Positions 15,790 through 23,013 are shown, numbered from the stretch's first letter. The stretch is DNA of 30,693 bases from CAINFV01 sp964409235 (GCA_964409235.1 CAYPCN010000018.1:1-30693); one strand, 5' to 3'. A program made the numbers and translations. The notes: generated by a model from the letters alone, not told the origin.

Positions 15790-16797
15790 ATGAGCGCTAT
15801 TCTCACAGCGGCTGATGCCGCCCTCCAGTTATCTTCAGGTGCCTTGCAACGTCTTGGTGAAGCAGCTCCGTCTCAGCCAAACCGATCTTCGTCTCTTTTC
15901 TCTCGATGGCCGGCAATGACCGCGGGGATGATTTGCCTTATCAACACCGTGCACGCTGTTGCATTGGGAATCATTGGCAATGTCGCTCTTGGGGCTGTCC
16001 TTGGCGTTGCGGCCATTGGCGCGGGGATCCTGACGATATATTTGTGGTCGTTTTCCACGCTCCAAGATCTTGAAGGGTATGTCCAAACATTTGCTGAACG
16101 GGTCACGGCCTTGGCACAAGCCGCGCTTCATCTCTCAGAATCCAATGAAGGCTTAAAGCAGACACGGCTGACGCTAGAGAAACAGCTTGCCGAACGTACG
16201 GCGCTCGCCGAAAGACAACAACGAGAAATGGAGCAGCGACTCCAGGAACTCGACCATATCGCGGATGAATTGCGACAATCACAGAGCCAGGTTGTTGAAA
16301 TGGGAAAGATTCTCGAAGCCTCTCATCAAGTTATCACGGAGATTTCTGGGCGCATCGATCATTTTGTCCAGCTCAACCACGAAACGTCAACCACGAGTCA
16401 GGTGCTGGCAAGTGAACTTTCGGCCATTCGAGCTATTGGAGACCACTTTGATACTTCTGTCCACGATCTTGGCAAGCAGAGTCAAACGCTTCTTGTGAAA
16501 AAGCAGCAGGCGGAGCAGATGGCCCATGGACTGTACACCCAGTTCGTTCAGATTGCCGAGCTATTCGTAGGCCTCAAACAGCAGTCCGAAACGCTGCAGG
16601 CCAGTCTTCGAGCTCTGCAAAGTGTCGATATCGGCTTGGCAACATCTACAGCGAGTCTTGGTCAGACGGCCGACAAGCTCGATCGAATCACTGATGAAGC
16701 ACAGACATTTCTCGATTGGATGAAGCAATTCGATGGCATCGCGGAATATGCTGAGCAACAGATGGCCGCGTCCTCGACGAAACGGTCAACTTCATGA
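15790..16797 (+). CDS. putative inclusion membrane (Inc-like) protein with coiled coil, 1 of 2
   Basis: A 335-residue protein with the layout of chlamydial Inc proteins: a short polar N-terminus (1-40, a possible type III signal), a bilobed hydrophobic domain of two closely spaced membrane segments (about 42-64 and 66-88) joined by a short Gly-Asn turn, then a long, almost uninterrupted heptad-rich coiled coil (about 95-310) full of Gln, Glu, Leu and Ala. IncA-type proteins use such coiled coils for SNARE-like membrane interactions at the inclusion. ATG 15790 is preferred over ATG 15778 because GGAG lies 6 bases upstream. It is followed by a second gene of the same architecture, 122 bases downstream. 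Function is inferred from architecture only, and sequence similarity to named Incs was not recognised. Confidence 0.72.
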   Translation: MSAILTAADAALQLSSGALQRLGEAAPSQPNRSSSLFSRWPAMTAGMICLINTVHAVALGIIGNVALGAVLGVAAIGAGILTIYLWSFSTLQDLEGYVQTFAERVTALAQAALHLSESNEGLKQTRLTLEKQLAERTALAERQQREMEQRLQELDHIADELRQSQSQVVEMGKILEASHQVITEISGRIDHFVQLNHETSTTSQVLASELSAIRAIGDHFDTSVHDLGKQSQTLLVKKQQAEQMAHGLYTQFVQIAELFVGLKQQSETLQASLRALQSVDIGLATSTASLGQTADKLDRITDEAQTFLDWMKQFDGIAEYAEQQMAASSTKRSTS

Positions 16798-16817
16798 GAG
16801 GCGTTTTGAGTCACACA

Positions 16818-16895
16818 GAGCCATTTTGCGATTATGTCTTGACATATGGGTGAGGAGGTTTTGGGTTCCTCCAAAAGGCATGTCGCAAATGGCTC
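16818..16895 (+). promoter_or_regulatory. structured leader between the two Inc-like genes
   Basis: The arms at 16818-16831 (starting GAGCCATT) and 16883-16895 (ending ATGGCTC) are complementary over 13 bases apart from one extra T. Inside are a perfect TATGTC-TT-GACATA hairpin (16833-16846) and two mutually exclusive hairpins, GGAGG (16854-16858) with CCTCC (16868-16872), or TTTTGG (16859-16864) with CCAAAA (16871-16876). There is no T-tract, so it does not look like a simple terminator. The ribosome site of the second Inc-like gene (AAAGGA, 16905-16910) lies just downstream. Confidence 0.4.
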
Positions 16896-16919
16896 ACACA
16901 ACAGAAAGGAATGGTGTGT

Positions 16920-17948
16920 ATGACTGCGAAGGAAGTAAGCTCCTTTGATATTGTGGCTATGGAAGAAGGGAGGCTTCCCGCCGAGCCGTCAACATCTGAA
17001 GCCCCGCACCAGTCGCAAAGCAAACCTCATTGTGGCAGGACCTATCGTTGGCCCATTGCCCTGTCCACAACCGGCGTTGTAGCGAGCGGCGTTACCATTG
17101 CCGTCAATGCAACGGTGGCCTCCCTCTCGCCAACCCCTCTGTATGTAGCTGTGGCGTTCAGTACTACCTCGACACTCGTCCATGCAATAGGAGGTATCGT
17201 CTCCTGCATCCAACAACCTCGTAAAGCTTTGGAAGACAATGTTGCCGCTGTAGGCAAAGCCAGCGACGATGTTGAAAAGCAGTTGTCGGCGCTGCAGCAA
17301 GAGGTAGCCGCGACCCGAGCGCTCCAGATCGAGCAAGAGCGCCAGCTACAGCAGGAGCGAGCCGCCACGCAGGCAGCACGCGAAGCTCTTGACCAACGCA
17401 TTGCTCGCATTGCACAGCTTACGGAAGAGCTTCAGGAAGTCCATAAAGGGTTAGACGCTGCCAGACAGCTGGCCGAGAGATGGAAAAGCTCCACAGAACA
17501 GCTGGCCCAGCAAATGGAGACCTTGCAGACGATGGAACTCGAGGGCAATATCGAAGCTCTCACAGGGCAAATACAACAGCTCTCCTTGGTCAAAAAGTCC
17601 TTTAGCGAGGGGGTCCATGCGGTCAAAGAGAGTACCGACGCACTTCAAGATACAGAACGTGTGTGGGGGACAATGGTCGATCGGCTATTGCAGACCTTCG
17701 AAGGACTCGCGGCGGTTGCTGTCCAAAAAGAACGTCTTCTGCACGAAGCAGATGTTCGCAATCAATCTCTTTCAGAGCGGGTGGACGAGCTCCAAGAAGT
17801 AGAGAGCCGCTTTCAGAACATCACCGAGAAATACGACAAGCTCTTGAAAGAGATGGAGGAGGCAAAGCGGCAGCTAAGCAAGCTCGTTCCGTTGATCCAG
17901 AGCCCAGAATTTCAAGCGTTTCTCAAGCAGTTTCATGGCAAGGTGTAG
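16920..17948 (+). CDS. putative inclusion membrane (Inc-like) protein with coiled coil, 2 of 2
   Basis: A 342-residue protein built like the preceding one: a longer polar N-terminus (1-45), a bilobed hydrophobic region (about 46-69 and 72-98), and a coiled coil (about 100-325) with strong heptads (EQERQLQQERAA, QLTEELQEVHKGL, MEEAKRQLSKLV). The two proteins look like diverged tandem paralogues: domain order and lengths match, but sequence identity is low by eye. ATG 16920 is chosen because AAAGGA ends 9 bases upstream; the frame also has ATG 16911. Both would sit in a membrane with the coiled coil exposed. It is convergent with the LicD gene after 49 bases. Alternatives are a methyl-accepting-like or structural coiled-coil membrane protein, but no signalling domain is seen. 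Confidence 0.7.
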   Translation: MTAKEVSSFDIVAMEEGRLPAEPSTSEAPHQSQSKPHCGRTYRWPIALSTTGVVASGVTIAVNATVASLSPTPLYVAVAFSTTSTLVHAIGGIVSCIQQPRKALEDNVAAVGKASDDVEKQLSALQQEVAATRALQIEQERQLQQERAATQAAREALDQRIARIAQLTEELQEVHKGLDAARQLAERWKSSTEQLAQQMETLQTMELEGNIEALTGQIQQLSLVKKSFSEGVHAVKESTDALQDTERVWGTMVDRLLQTFEGLAAVAVQKERLLHEADVRNQSLSERVDELQEVESRFQNITEKYDKLLKEMEEAKRQLSKLVPLIQSPEFQAFLKQFHGKV

Positions 17949-17997
17949 TCACGGACCTACCCTCTCCTGCGTATTGCTCCACATCGCAAAGGCTCTA

Positions 17998-19029
17998 TTA
18001 CTGCCACCGAAGGCCCGTGGCAGGGGTGGCATCGACAATCCGCACTTTTTCTCGAGTGACCACAGGGATTCCTAGTGCCGAAAATCGATAGCCAAAGATC
18101 GAAACTTCCCCATGGCTATGGGTCGTTATCCCACAGGTCAGACAGTCCTGACCGTACGCTCTCTTGAGATATCGCTCCATACTTTCCGGATTCATGCCGC
18201 GCAAGCGAATGCTGTTCCCAGGCCCAAAATCCCAGTCCATCGCCGGTTGATCCCATTCTTCTGCTGTGAAGTAGTCATGGGGAAAATGTTCGGCACAGAA
18301 TGTCGATGTGTAACAGATGTGCTCAACAGGGTGAGCATGTTCGGTTTTTGTAACGCGTTCCATGAGAAACAGATCGATCGCTCCTGAAGAGGGACTCCCT
18401 CGTCGGGCCCTTTCAGCCTCTGAAAAGCGAATTTGAAAATTCTCCATCCCAGGATAAAACTGGACCTCTAGGCCCTTCCTGGCAAAGAGACCATCTTTTA
18501 TTGCTTGCTCGACCTTGTCCTTCTCGGTGTTCATGATGGCAAAATCGCCGTCATCATCCCAGGGAATCATGCCACGGTGTCTCACTGCCCCGAGAGCGGT
18601 ACCAGATGCCATTCTGTAGTCAAGGCCGATCTCTCTGGCCACTTCAGAAAAGCCTTGAATGATATCGTAGATCTGATCGACCTTGTCGGGGGCCGTTCTC
18701 TGAAAAACGCTGTCAGTGCGCGGTGTTTTGTCATGGGGGAGTAGAGCTCCCATTCTCTTCACAGCAAAGCCGATAGCTGCGACAGGGGCTGTCACAACGA
18801 CCATGGCCACCCCTGCGATTTGCTGGGCAATCTGCGCCCATCGCGCCCCATTCTTCTCGTCAAACACTCGTATCACCTTGCTCAGAGAGTAGAGACAGGG
18901 CTGGTACAACAGTGCTCCAACGCCCTCGATCGTGTTGAACTTATCACCAACCCTTACAGGAAGGCAGTCGCTTTCAAGAACAGTTCTCAAGTCTTGGCAT
19001 ACTTTTGTTATCTCATTCCCTATCGACAT
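17998..19029 (-). CDS. LicD-family nucleotidyltransferase-fold protein with hydrophobic N-terminal segment
   Basis: LicD proteins transfer phosphocholine (or related phospho-alcohols) from a CDP-activated donor to glycans or proteins; the eukaryotic relatives include fukutins. The 343-residue protein has the family motif GTALGAVRHRGMIPWDDD (143-160), giving the Asp-rich metal site, and further LicD-like elements (AIDLFLMERV, FGYRF). A 115-residue N-terminal extension includes a hydrophobic stretch at about 66-90 (IAQQIAGVAMVVVTAPVAAI), long enough to dip into or cross a membrane once. The ATG at 19029 has AAGGA about 8 bases upstream. It is the last gene of a minus-strand run after the TPR chaperone and the 111-aa gene. 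Acceptor and donor are unknown, and a secreted-effector role is inference from context. Confidence 0.75.
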   Translation of the reverse strand: MSIGNEITKVCQDLRTVLESDCLPVRVGDKFNTIEGVGALLYQPCLYSLSKVIRVFDEKNGARWAQIAQQIAGVAMVVVTAPVAAIGFAVKRMGALLPHDKTPRTDSVFQRTAPDKVDQIYDIIQGFSEVAREIGLDYRMASGTALGAVRHRGMIPWDDDGDFAIMNTEKDKVEQAIKDGLFARKGLEVQFYPGMENFQIRFSEAERARRGSPSSGAIDLFLMERVTKTEHAHPVEHICYTSTFCAEHFPHDYFTAEEWDQPAMDWDFGPGNSIRLRGMNPESMERYLKRAYGQDCLTCGITTHSHGEVSIFGYRFSALGIPVVTREKVRIVDATPATGLRWQ

Positions 19030-19148
19030 GTTCAGGTCCTTCGGTTGCTGGTTGACATCGACTAGAGCGTGCCTGCCGAATGTTGTTTTTTGATAAAGGC
19101 ATCAGAACGCGATGCTGTTCCCGCTGCTTCTGTTCCGCGGCAACCCAG

Positions 19149-19484
19149 CTATTTCTCGTGGCGGCTTTGGAAAGTAAAGAGGGGGGCGGCAGACAACAGG
19201 GCGAGGAGGGCGGCTGGAGAACTGGGTCTCTCTGCCGGGAACCTGCGTACCTCCTGTTCTAAACCCCCTTTTGAGAATGTTTTGGTCAGTGTCGCGAGCG
19301 TGCTTCCTCCAGAGAGGGCAGAAAGGATGGCGTCGTGGAAAGGTACAGATCCTTCTTTCCTATCGATCAAACCAGAAAGTGTGTACGGAGGTGAGATCGA
19401 CGTGGGCGACGAGCTGCGTTCTGTAGAACCAGGCCCTCCTACAGATGGAGAGGTTGGAGAGGGGAGGGACATAGAGTGCGACAT
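19149..19484 (-). CDS. small Ser/Pro-rich hypothetical protein, 111 aa
   Basis: Not recognised. Support for its being real: the ATG at 19484 is preceded by TAAAGGG with 7-base spacing, the start lies 11 bases after the stop of the TPR gene, and it fills a minus-strand operon gap. The first about 40 residues are Ser/Pro/Thr-rich with no charged helix (MSHSMSLPSPTSPSVGG...), a composition often seen in type III secretion signals. The rest has a short hydrophobic patch near the C-terminus (AALLALLSAAPLFTF). An overlapping plus-strand frame of 147 codons (19069-19512) covers the same DNA but has no ribosome site. A substrate of the adjacent chaperone is a natural guess but is not shown by the sequence. 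Confidence 0.5.
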   Translation of the reverse strand: MSHSMSLPSPTSPSVGGPGSTERSSSPTSISPPYTLSGLIDRKEGSVPFHDAILSALSGGSTLATLTKTFSKGGLEQEVRRFPAERPSSPAALLALLSAAPLFTFQSRHEK

Positions 19485-19495
19485 ATGGCATCCCT

Positions 19496-20269
19496 TTATG
19501 CAATTGGAGTAACGGTTCCTTGTCGATACTGTTCGAGCTTTCGCTCTAAAGCGCTCGCAAGCCCTTGATCAGGCGAAAACTTGCTTTTTTCGAGACGCAG
19601 CCCTTCTTTCATACAATACGTTGCCCGTTCAACATCGCCGAGCGCTTCAAAACAGGTTGCAGAATAGATATGAGGCCAACTTTCTTCGGGAAGGCAATGC
19701 GCGGCGATACCATATGAGCTAATAGCTCCCTCGTGATATGCGCAGTGGAATTGGGCATGGCCGAGAGCCATCCAAACGTCATACTGCCGCGCGTCGAGCC
19801 ACGCTAAAAATGTGAAGCACTCTATGGCTTCTTGGAATCTGCCGTTTTCGAAGATGGCTCGGGCCCCGCTATACAAAAGATCGAGAGCCTCTCTGGAAAT
19901 TCTCAGAGATTCCCGCCAGGTGTCTCCAGAGACAACGCGAAGGACGATTTGCGTAAAGGAAGGAGAGGAAATGACGCTCTGAAACTTTGTAGAAAGCTCT
20001 TTTTCTAGATGATGCACGGCGGCAGCAGTCTCTACGTCCGTTGCTGTGTGAAGGTGTTCGAGAATGAGCTGTAATCCTCTTCGACACCTGTTTCGAAGAG
20101 CTGAAATTTCGATGCCAAGTTCATGAACAATGCGTTGCTGGCTTTGATGGAGAAGCGGGGCTCCTTCTTGGACTCCGGCCTCTTTCACAAAAGCCTGGCC
20201 CAAAAGTTCGGGAAGAGAGGCATAGAGTTCTTCAAACGCCTGGTCCAATGCGGTAAGCGGAGATTCCAT
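19496..20269 (-). CDS. TPR protein resembling LcrH/SycD class II type III secretion chaperones
   Basis: The C-terminal half (residues about 131-230) has three tetratricopeptide repeats in the pattern of LcrH/SycD chaperones: LLYSGARAIFENGRFQEAI, VWMALGHAQFHCAYHEGAI and PHIYSATCFEALGDVERA. Such cytoplasmic chaperones keep hydrophobic translocators or effectors soluble before export. The 257-residue protein is longer than typical members (about 160-170) because of an extra helical N-terminal domain of about 120 residues with no recognised motif. It begins 9 bases after the stop of the S10 peptidase gene, and the 111-aa gene begins 11 bases after its own stop, so the three appear to be one operon. 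A general TPR scaffold is the alternative. The chaperone call rests on repeat pattern and context. Confidence 0.72.
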   Translation of the reverse strand: MESPLTALDQAFEELYASLPELLGQAFVKEAGVQEGAPLLHQSQQRIVHELGIEISALRNRCRRGLQLILEHLHTATDVETAAAVHHLEKELSTKFQSVISSPSFTQIVLRVVSGDTWRESLRISREALDLLYSGARAIFENGRFQEAIECFTFLAWLDARQYDVWMALGHAQFHCAYHEGAISSYGIAAHCLPEESWPHIYSATCFEALGDVERATYCMKEGLRLEKSKFSPDQGLASALERKLEQYRQGTVTPIA

Positions 20270-20278
20270 ACGACCTGC

Positions 20279-21853
20279 CTAGTCTGTTGTCCCTGATACG
20301 AACTCTGTCAGATCTTTGAAGAGCGCTATGCGTGATGGAGGGTCGAGATAGATCATGTGTCCTGCTTCATAGCCTTTAAAGGTGATGTTTTTTTGGAATT
20401 CAGAGGGGAGGAGAAGGTGGCTCAGCGAGTACTCTTGAGAGAAATAGGGCGTCGCAAGGTCATAATATCCGGCGGCGACAAAGATCTTGAGATCTGGGTT
20501 TTTTACCATGGCAACGCGAAGATCTTGCATAAATGACAGGTATCCGCAACCCGCAGGAGGGCGCATATCGATCGTCCAATTCCATGGATGAACCATGTCT
20601 GAGATCACGATGTATGGCTCGGCTTTTTGCCAGTGCAGTTCGTTCAATAGATACGCTTGAAGAGCAGACGTGAATGCAGAGGAGAACGCATAAAAACTGG
20701 GGTCGGGAAATGACATGAGATCTCGACATGCGGAGGGCTCTTCAGGAATTCGATAGGCCGTCATCCTCGCATCATATCTCCCTATCGTCTTGCTCTGAGA
20801 TTTGAGGAACGCCTCGCAAAAACGGTCGTACGATACGCGCAGGTCCATCTTTGAAATTGCCGAGCGAGGTAGGGAGGTGAGCTCTGAAAGGCGTTGCGCA
20901 ATATAGTCCCTTCGCTCATCTGGAAGGCTGCTGCCGTTGAGCAGTGCAGGGCCGTACTCGTCAAGGGCGAATTGCTTGGCCTGTTCAACGATTGTGTGCA
21001 CAGGAAGCTGTGCGAGAGGAGGGGAAAGCTGTTTGTGGAAGTGGGCGATAGAGGCAAGAGTGGGAAGGACCGTGAGACAGGGGACGTCTATGGAGGGAGA
21101 CCCCTCGAGAAGTTGTAAATCCAGGACCATGGAGATTAACACAAGGCCGTCGATATCGATAAAATAGTGATCTTGGAGCAAATGGGCAAGGCCAACAGCT
21201 CGTAACGTGCCGTAACTTTCGCCAATCAACAATTTCGGATGCTCCCACCGATGGTATTTCGTCAGAAACAGCCTGATAAAATCGGCAATGGACCAGAGGT
21301 CTTCTTCAACACCGTGAAACTTCTTCGGATTGCTCTTGTTCGCAGACGTACTAAAGCCTGTGGATACAGGGTCAATGAAGACGAGGTCACACACAGAGAG
21401 AAGCGTTTCTGGATTGTCTTTATACCCGGCGGGGTGTACCTGAAGGTCAATGGTCTTTGGGCCTACAAAGCCCATGTGCAACCATATAGAGGAGGATCCA
21501 GGGCCGCCGTTGAAGCAGAAAGCAATAGGACGCCGTTGTGCAGGCGTACTGTCAGACTCGCGAGCAAAATAGGCGATGTATGAGATGTTCGCAGCGTCCT
21601 TTTCCTCTTTTCCTCGAACAGCGAGAGCTCCTGCTCGGACATCGTACGTAAGAGTCGCCTCATTGAGCGCAATGGTTTGATTGTCGATCACAACTTGATC
21701 AGCAAGGGCGAACGGCGAGGCTTCCGCAGATGGTGCCGCTGGGCTTTCCGACGGAGCTCCAGCGTTTGCAGGTGTCGCTGGCGTGTCGTCAGCAGCGCAG
21801 AGAATGGCCGATAAAAAAAAGGGAAGAAGAGTGCAAGAAACAACCATGTTCAT
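20279..21853 (-). CDS. secreted S10-family serine carboxypeptidase
   Basis: An alpha/beta-hydrolase peptidase that removes C-terminal residues at acidic pH in characterised relatives. The 524-residue protein has a signal peptide (hydrophobic core about 8-20, likely cleavage around CAA-DD), a Pro/Ala/Ser-rich linker (about 24-47), the oxyanion-hole motif FNGGPGSSS (114-122), the nucleophile GESYGT (Ser213), Asp465 in GYYDLATPY and His499 in YEAGHMIY, so the catalytic triad is complete. It is probably periplasmic or secreted. The frame runs to a TTG at 21874, but ATG 21853 starts a proper signal peptide and has GGAGGAG about 12 bases upstream. It lies between the DUF167 gene (48 bases upstream) and the TPR gene (9 bases downstream). 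Confidence 0.88.
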   Translation of the reverse strand: MNMVVSCTLLPFFLSAILCAADDTPATPANAGAPSESPAAPSAEASPFALADQVVIDNQTIALNEATLTYDVRAGALAVRGKEEKDAANISYIAYFARESDSTPAQRRPIAFCFNGGPGSSSIWLHMGFVGPKTIDLQVHPAGYKDNPETLLSVCDLVFIDPVSTGFSTSANKSNPKKFHGVEEDLWSIADFIRLFLTKYHRWEHPKLLIGESYGTLRAVGLAHLLQDHYFIDIDGLVLISMVLDLQLLEGSPSIDVPCLTVLPTLASIAHFHKQLSPPLAQLPVHTIVEQAKQFALDEYGPALLNGSSLPDERRDYIAQRLSELTSLPRSAISKMDLRVSYDRFCEAFLKSQSKTIGRYDARMTAYRIPEEPSACRDLMSFPDPSFYAFSSAFTSALQAYLLNELHWQKAEPYIVISDMVHPWNWTIDMRPPAGCGYLSFMQDLRVAMVKNPDLKIFVAAGYYDLATPYFSQEYSLSHLLLPSEFQKNITFKGYEAGHMIYLDPPSRIALFKDLTEFVSGTTD

Positions 21854-21901
21854 GATGACGAAACGCTCCTCCAATTTTTCACAGAATCGCGATCGGCGAA
21901 C

Positions 21902-22315
21902 CTACTCAGCCCTCTTCACCCATATGTCAGGGCATATGGGTTTCGTCGGTTTTGGGGTAGTCCGATCCAACAATCTCTCGCTTTTCTTCTGAAAATCCAC
22001 ATCGCCAATGGCTCTCGCAATAATCGGCACTATATCAGAAGAACGGCAATTGTGAACTATTAATAGTTTGTCTCGAGAGGTATGGCCATGCTTGATTTCG
22101 ATGTCGGCCACCGGTTTTGTGAAGAGCGTGGCGAAGAAGCGAACGACGGCATCATTGGCCGCACCTCGTTCAGGAGCGGCTTTGATATCAACGCGAAGGG
22201 CCTGATTGTGTTCTTTGACAAGGGCGTTGCGCTTGGCTCCAGCGCGTACATGGATGTGAATCATCACATCGAGTCCATCTTGCCATAGCGAAGATAAAGA
22301 GCTCTTTTCTGCCAT
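21902..22315 (-). CDS. DUF167 (YggU-type) family protein
   Basis: A 137-residue cytoplasmic protein. Residues about 17-95 match the DUF167 pattern: IHVRAGAKRNAL, LRVDIKAAPERGAANDAVVRFFATLF and IEIKHGHTSRDKLLIV, with the conserved Arg-Gly-Ala-Asn and Ser-Arg-Asp-Lys elements. The molecular function of the family is unknown. It is longer than usual (about 95-100) through about 16 N-terminal and 35 C-terminal residues, the latter basic and proline-rich. An ATG at 22315 is used; a start at the internal ATG before IHIHVRAG is possible. It is divergent from infA and upstream of the S10 gene on the same strand. Confidence 0.8.
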   Translation of the reverse strand: MAEKSSLSSLWQDGLDVMIHIHVRAGAKRNALVKEHNQALRVDIKAAPERGAANDAVVRFFATLFTKPVADIEIKHGHTSRDKLLIVHNCRSSDIVPIIARAIGDVDFQKKSERLLDRTTPKPTKPICPDIWVKRAE

Positions 22316-22385
22316 ATATACCCTGGTTGCCGAACTCCCATCGTAGTCGATTCCTCTAAAATTTGCACACAGCCTCAGGACTACA

Positions 22386-22415
22386 TTGACGAAAAAGAGG
22401 TTAGTTTCCTTAAAT
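22386..22415 (+). promoter_or_regulatory. candidate infA promoter
   Basis: TTGACG (22386-22391, 5 of 6 to -35) and TTAAAT (22410-22415, 4 of 6 to -10) with an 18-base spacer, about 50 bases upstream of the infA ATG, in the spacer divergent from the DUF167 gene. Confidence 0.4.
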
Positions 22416-22465
22416 CAGTCGTATTCTGTATTCTTTCGTCCACACACCCCAAGATTTTTATACGC

Positions 22466-22684
22466 ATGGGAAAAGAAGATACTGTTCGAGTCGACGGCAC
22501 CGTCGAAGAGTTGTTACCTAATATGACGTTTGTCGTTCTACTGCAGAACGGTGTACGAGTGACCGCATATTTGTGTGGCAAAATGAGAATGAAGAATATT
22601 CGCGTTCTTGTGGGAGATACGGTGACTGTTGAGATGTCTCCGTATGACCTGACAAAAGCTCGAATTGTCTATCGCCAGAAGTGA
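22466..22684 (+). CDS. infA: translation initiation factor IF-1
   Basis: IF-1 occupies the ribosomal A site during initiation. The 72-residue protein is a single S1/OB fold, exactly the usual length, with the hallmark stretches VDGTVEELLPNMTF, KMRMKNIRVLVGD and VTVEMSPYDLTKARIVYR. No clear Shine-Dalgarno precedes the ATG (CCCCAAGATTTTTATACGC). It heads the block that continues with tRNA-Thr and tuf, as in other Chlamydiae. Confidence 0.96.
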   Translation: MGKEDTVRVDGTVEELLPNMTFVVLLQNGVRVTAYLCGKMRMKNIRVLVGDTVTVEMSPYDLTKARIVYRQK

Positions 22685-22721
22685 GAGCCGCGTACAACTG
22701 GCTCGAAGAAAAGATCGGTTG

Positions 22722-22751
22722 AACAAGTGTTGACTCAACGCAGTACTTGTT
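22722..22751 (+). repeat. nested inverted repeat downstream of infA
   Basis: AACAAGT (22722-22728) pairs with ACTTGTT (22745-22751), and inside it GTTGA-C-TCAAC (22729-22739) forms a second perfect 5-bp stem. It sits about 40 bases after the infA stop without a T-tract. It could be an infA 3' end or an operator, and TTGACT within it could serve as a -35 for the tRNA/tuf unit. Confidence 0.3.
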
Positions 22752-22895
22752 GCATTCATGTCTCTTGGACGACCTTGAGGGGTTTTGTTTTTCGTTTCTG
22801 CTCGTTGGGAAGCGAAGGAGGAAATGGCTCAAGGATCGTACAGAGGGAAACGCTTTCTCTTTCCATGACGTGTGGAAAGATCGAAAGCATGTTGG

Positions 22896-22967
22896 GCCCA
22901 GATAGCTCAGTGGTAGAGCACTTGCATGGTAAGCAAGTGGTCGTAGGTTCAATCCCTATTCTGGGCA
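22896..22967 (+). tRNA. tRNA-Thr (anticodon GGU)
   Basis: A full cloverleaf is visible: acceptor GCCCAGA with TCTGGGC (22960-22966, 7 of 7 pairs), D-arm GCTC/GAGC, anticodon stem CTTGC/GCAAG around loop ATGGTAA (22926-22932) with anticodon GGT, a 5-base variable loop, and T-arm GTAGG-TTCAATC-CCTAT. The discriminator is A and CCA is not encoded. Its position just before tuf is the chlamydial arrangement. Confidence 0.95.
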
Positions 22968-22975
22968 TGCTCAGT

Positions 22976-23013
22976 CATCAACGTTGAGGTGAGAGACCTG
23001 TACGTCGTTGATG
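22976..23013 (+). promoter_or_regulatory. hairpin between tRNA-Thr and tuf
   Basis: CATCAACG (22976-22983) and CGTTGATG (23006-23013) form a perfect 8-bp stem, with AGGT-GAGAG-ACCT inside. It begins 8 bases after the tRNA and precedes the tuf leader. It is a likely tRNA 3'-processing or partial-termination structure separating tRNA from mRNA. The 3' side (CTCTTTGGG) is not a convincing U-tract. Confidence 0.4.

Noticed and set aside
19069..19512. 147-codon plus-strand frame overlapping the 111-aa minus-strand gene
   Set aside because: No ribosome site and no recognisable family; it overlaps the TPR gene 3' end. The minus-strand frame fits the operon and has a ribosome site.
21919..21940. CCCATATG/CATATGGG inverted repeat
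   Set aside because: It lies inside the 3' coding end of the DUF167 gene with no T-tract, so it was not called as a terminator.
22518..22952. 144-codon minus-strand frame across infA and the tRNA-Thr gene
   Set aside because: It overlaps two certain genes, and its sequence includes the tRNA complement.
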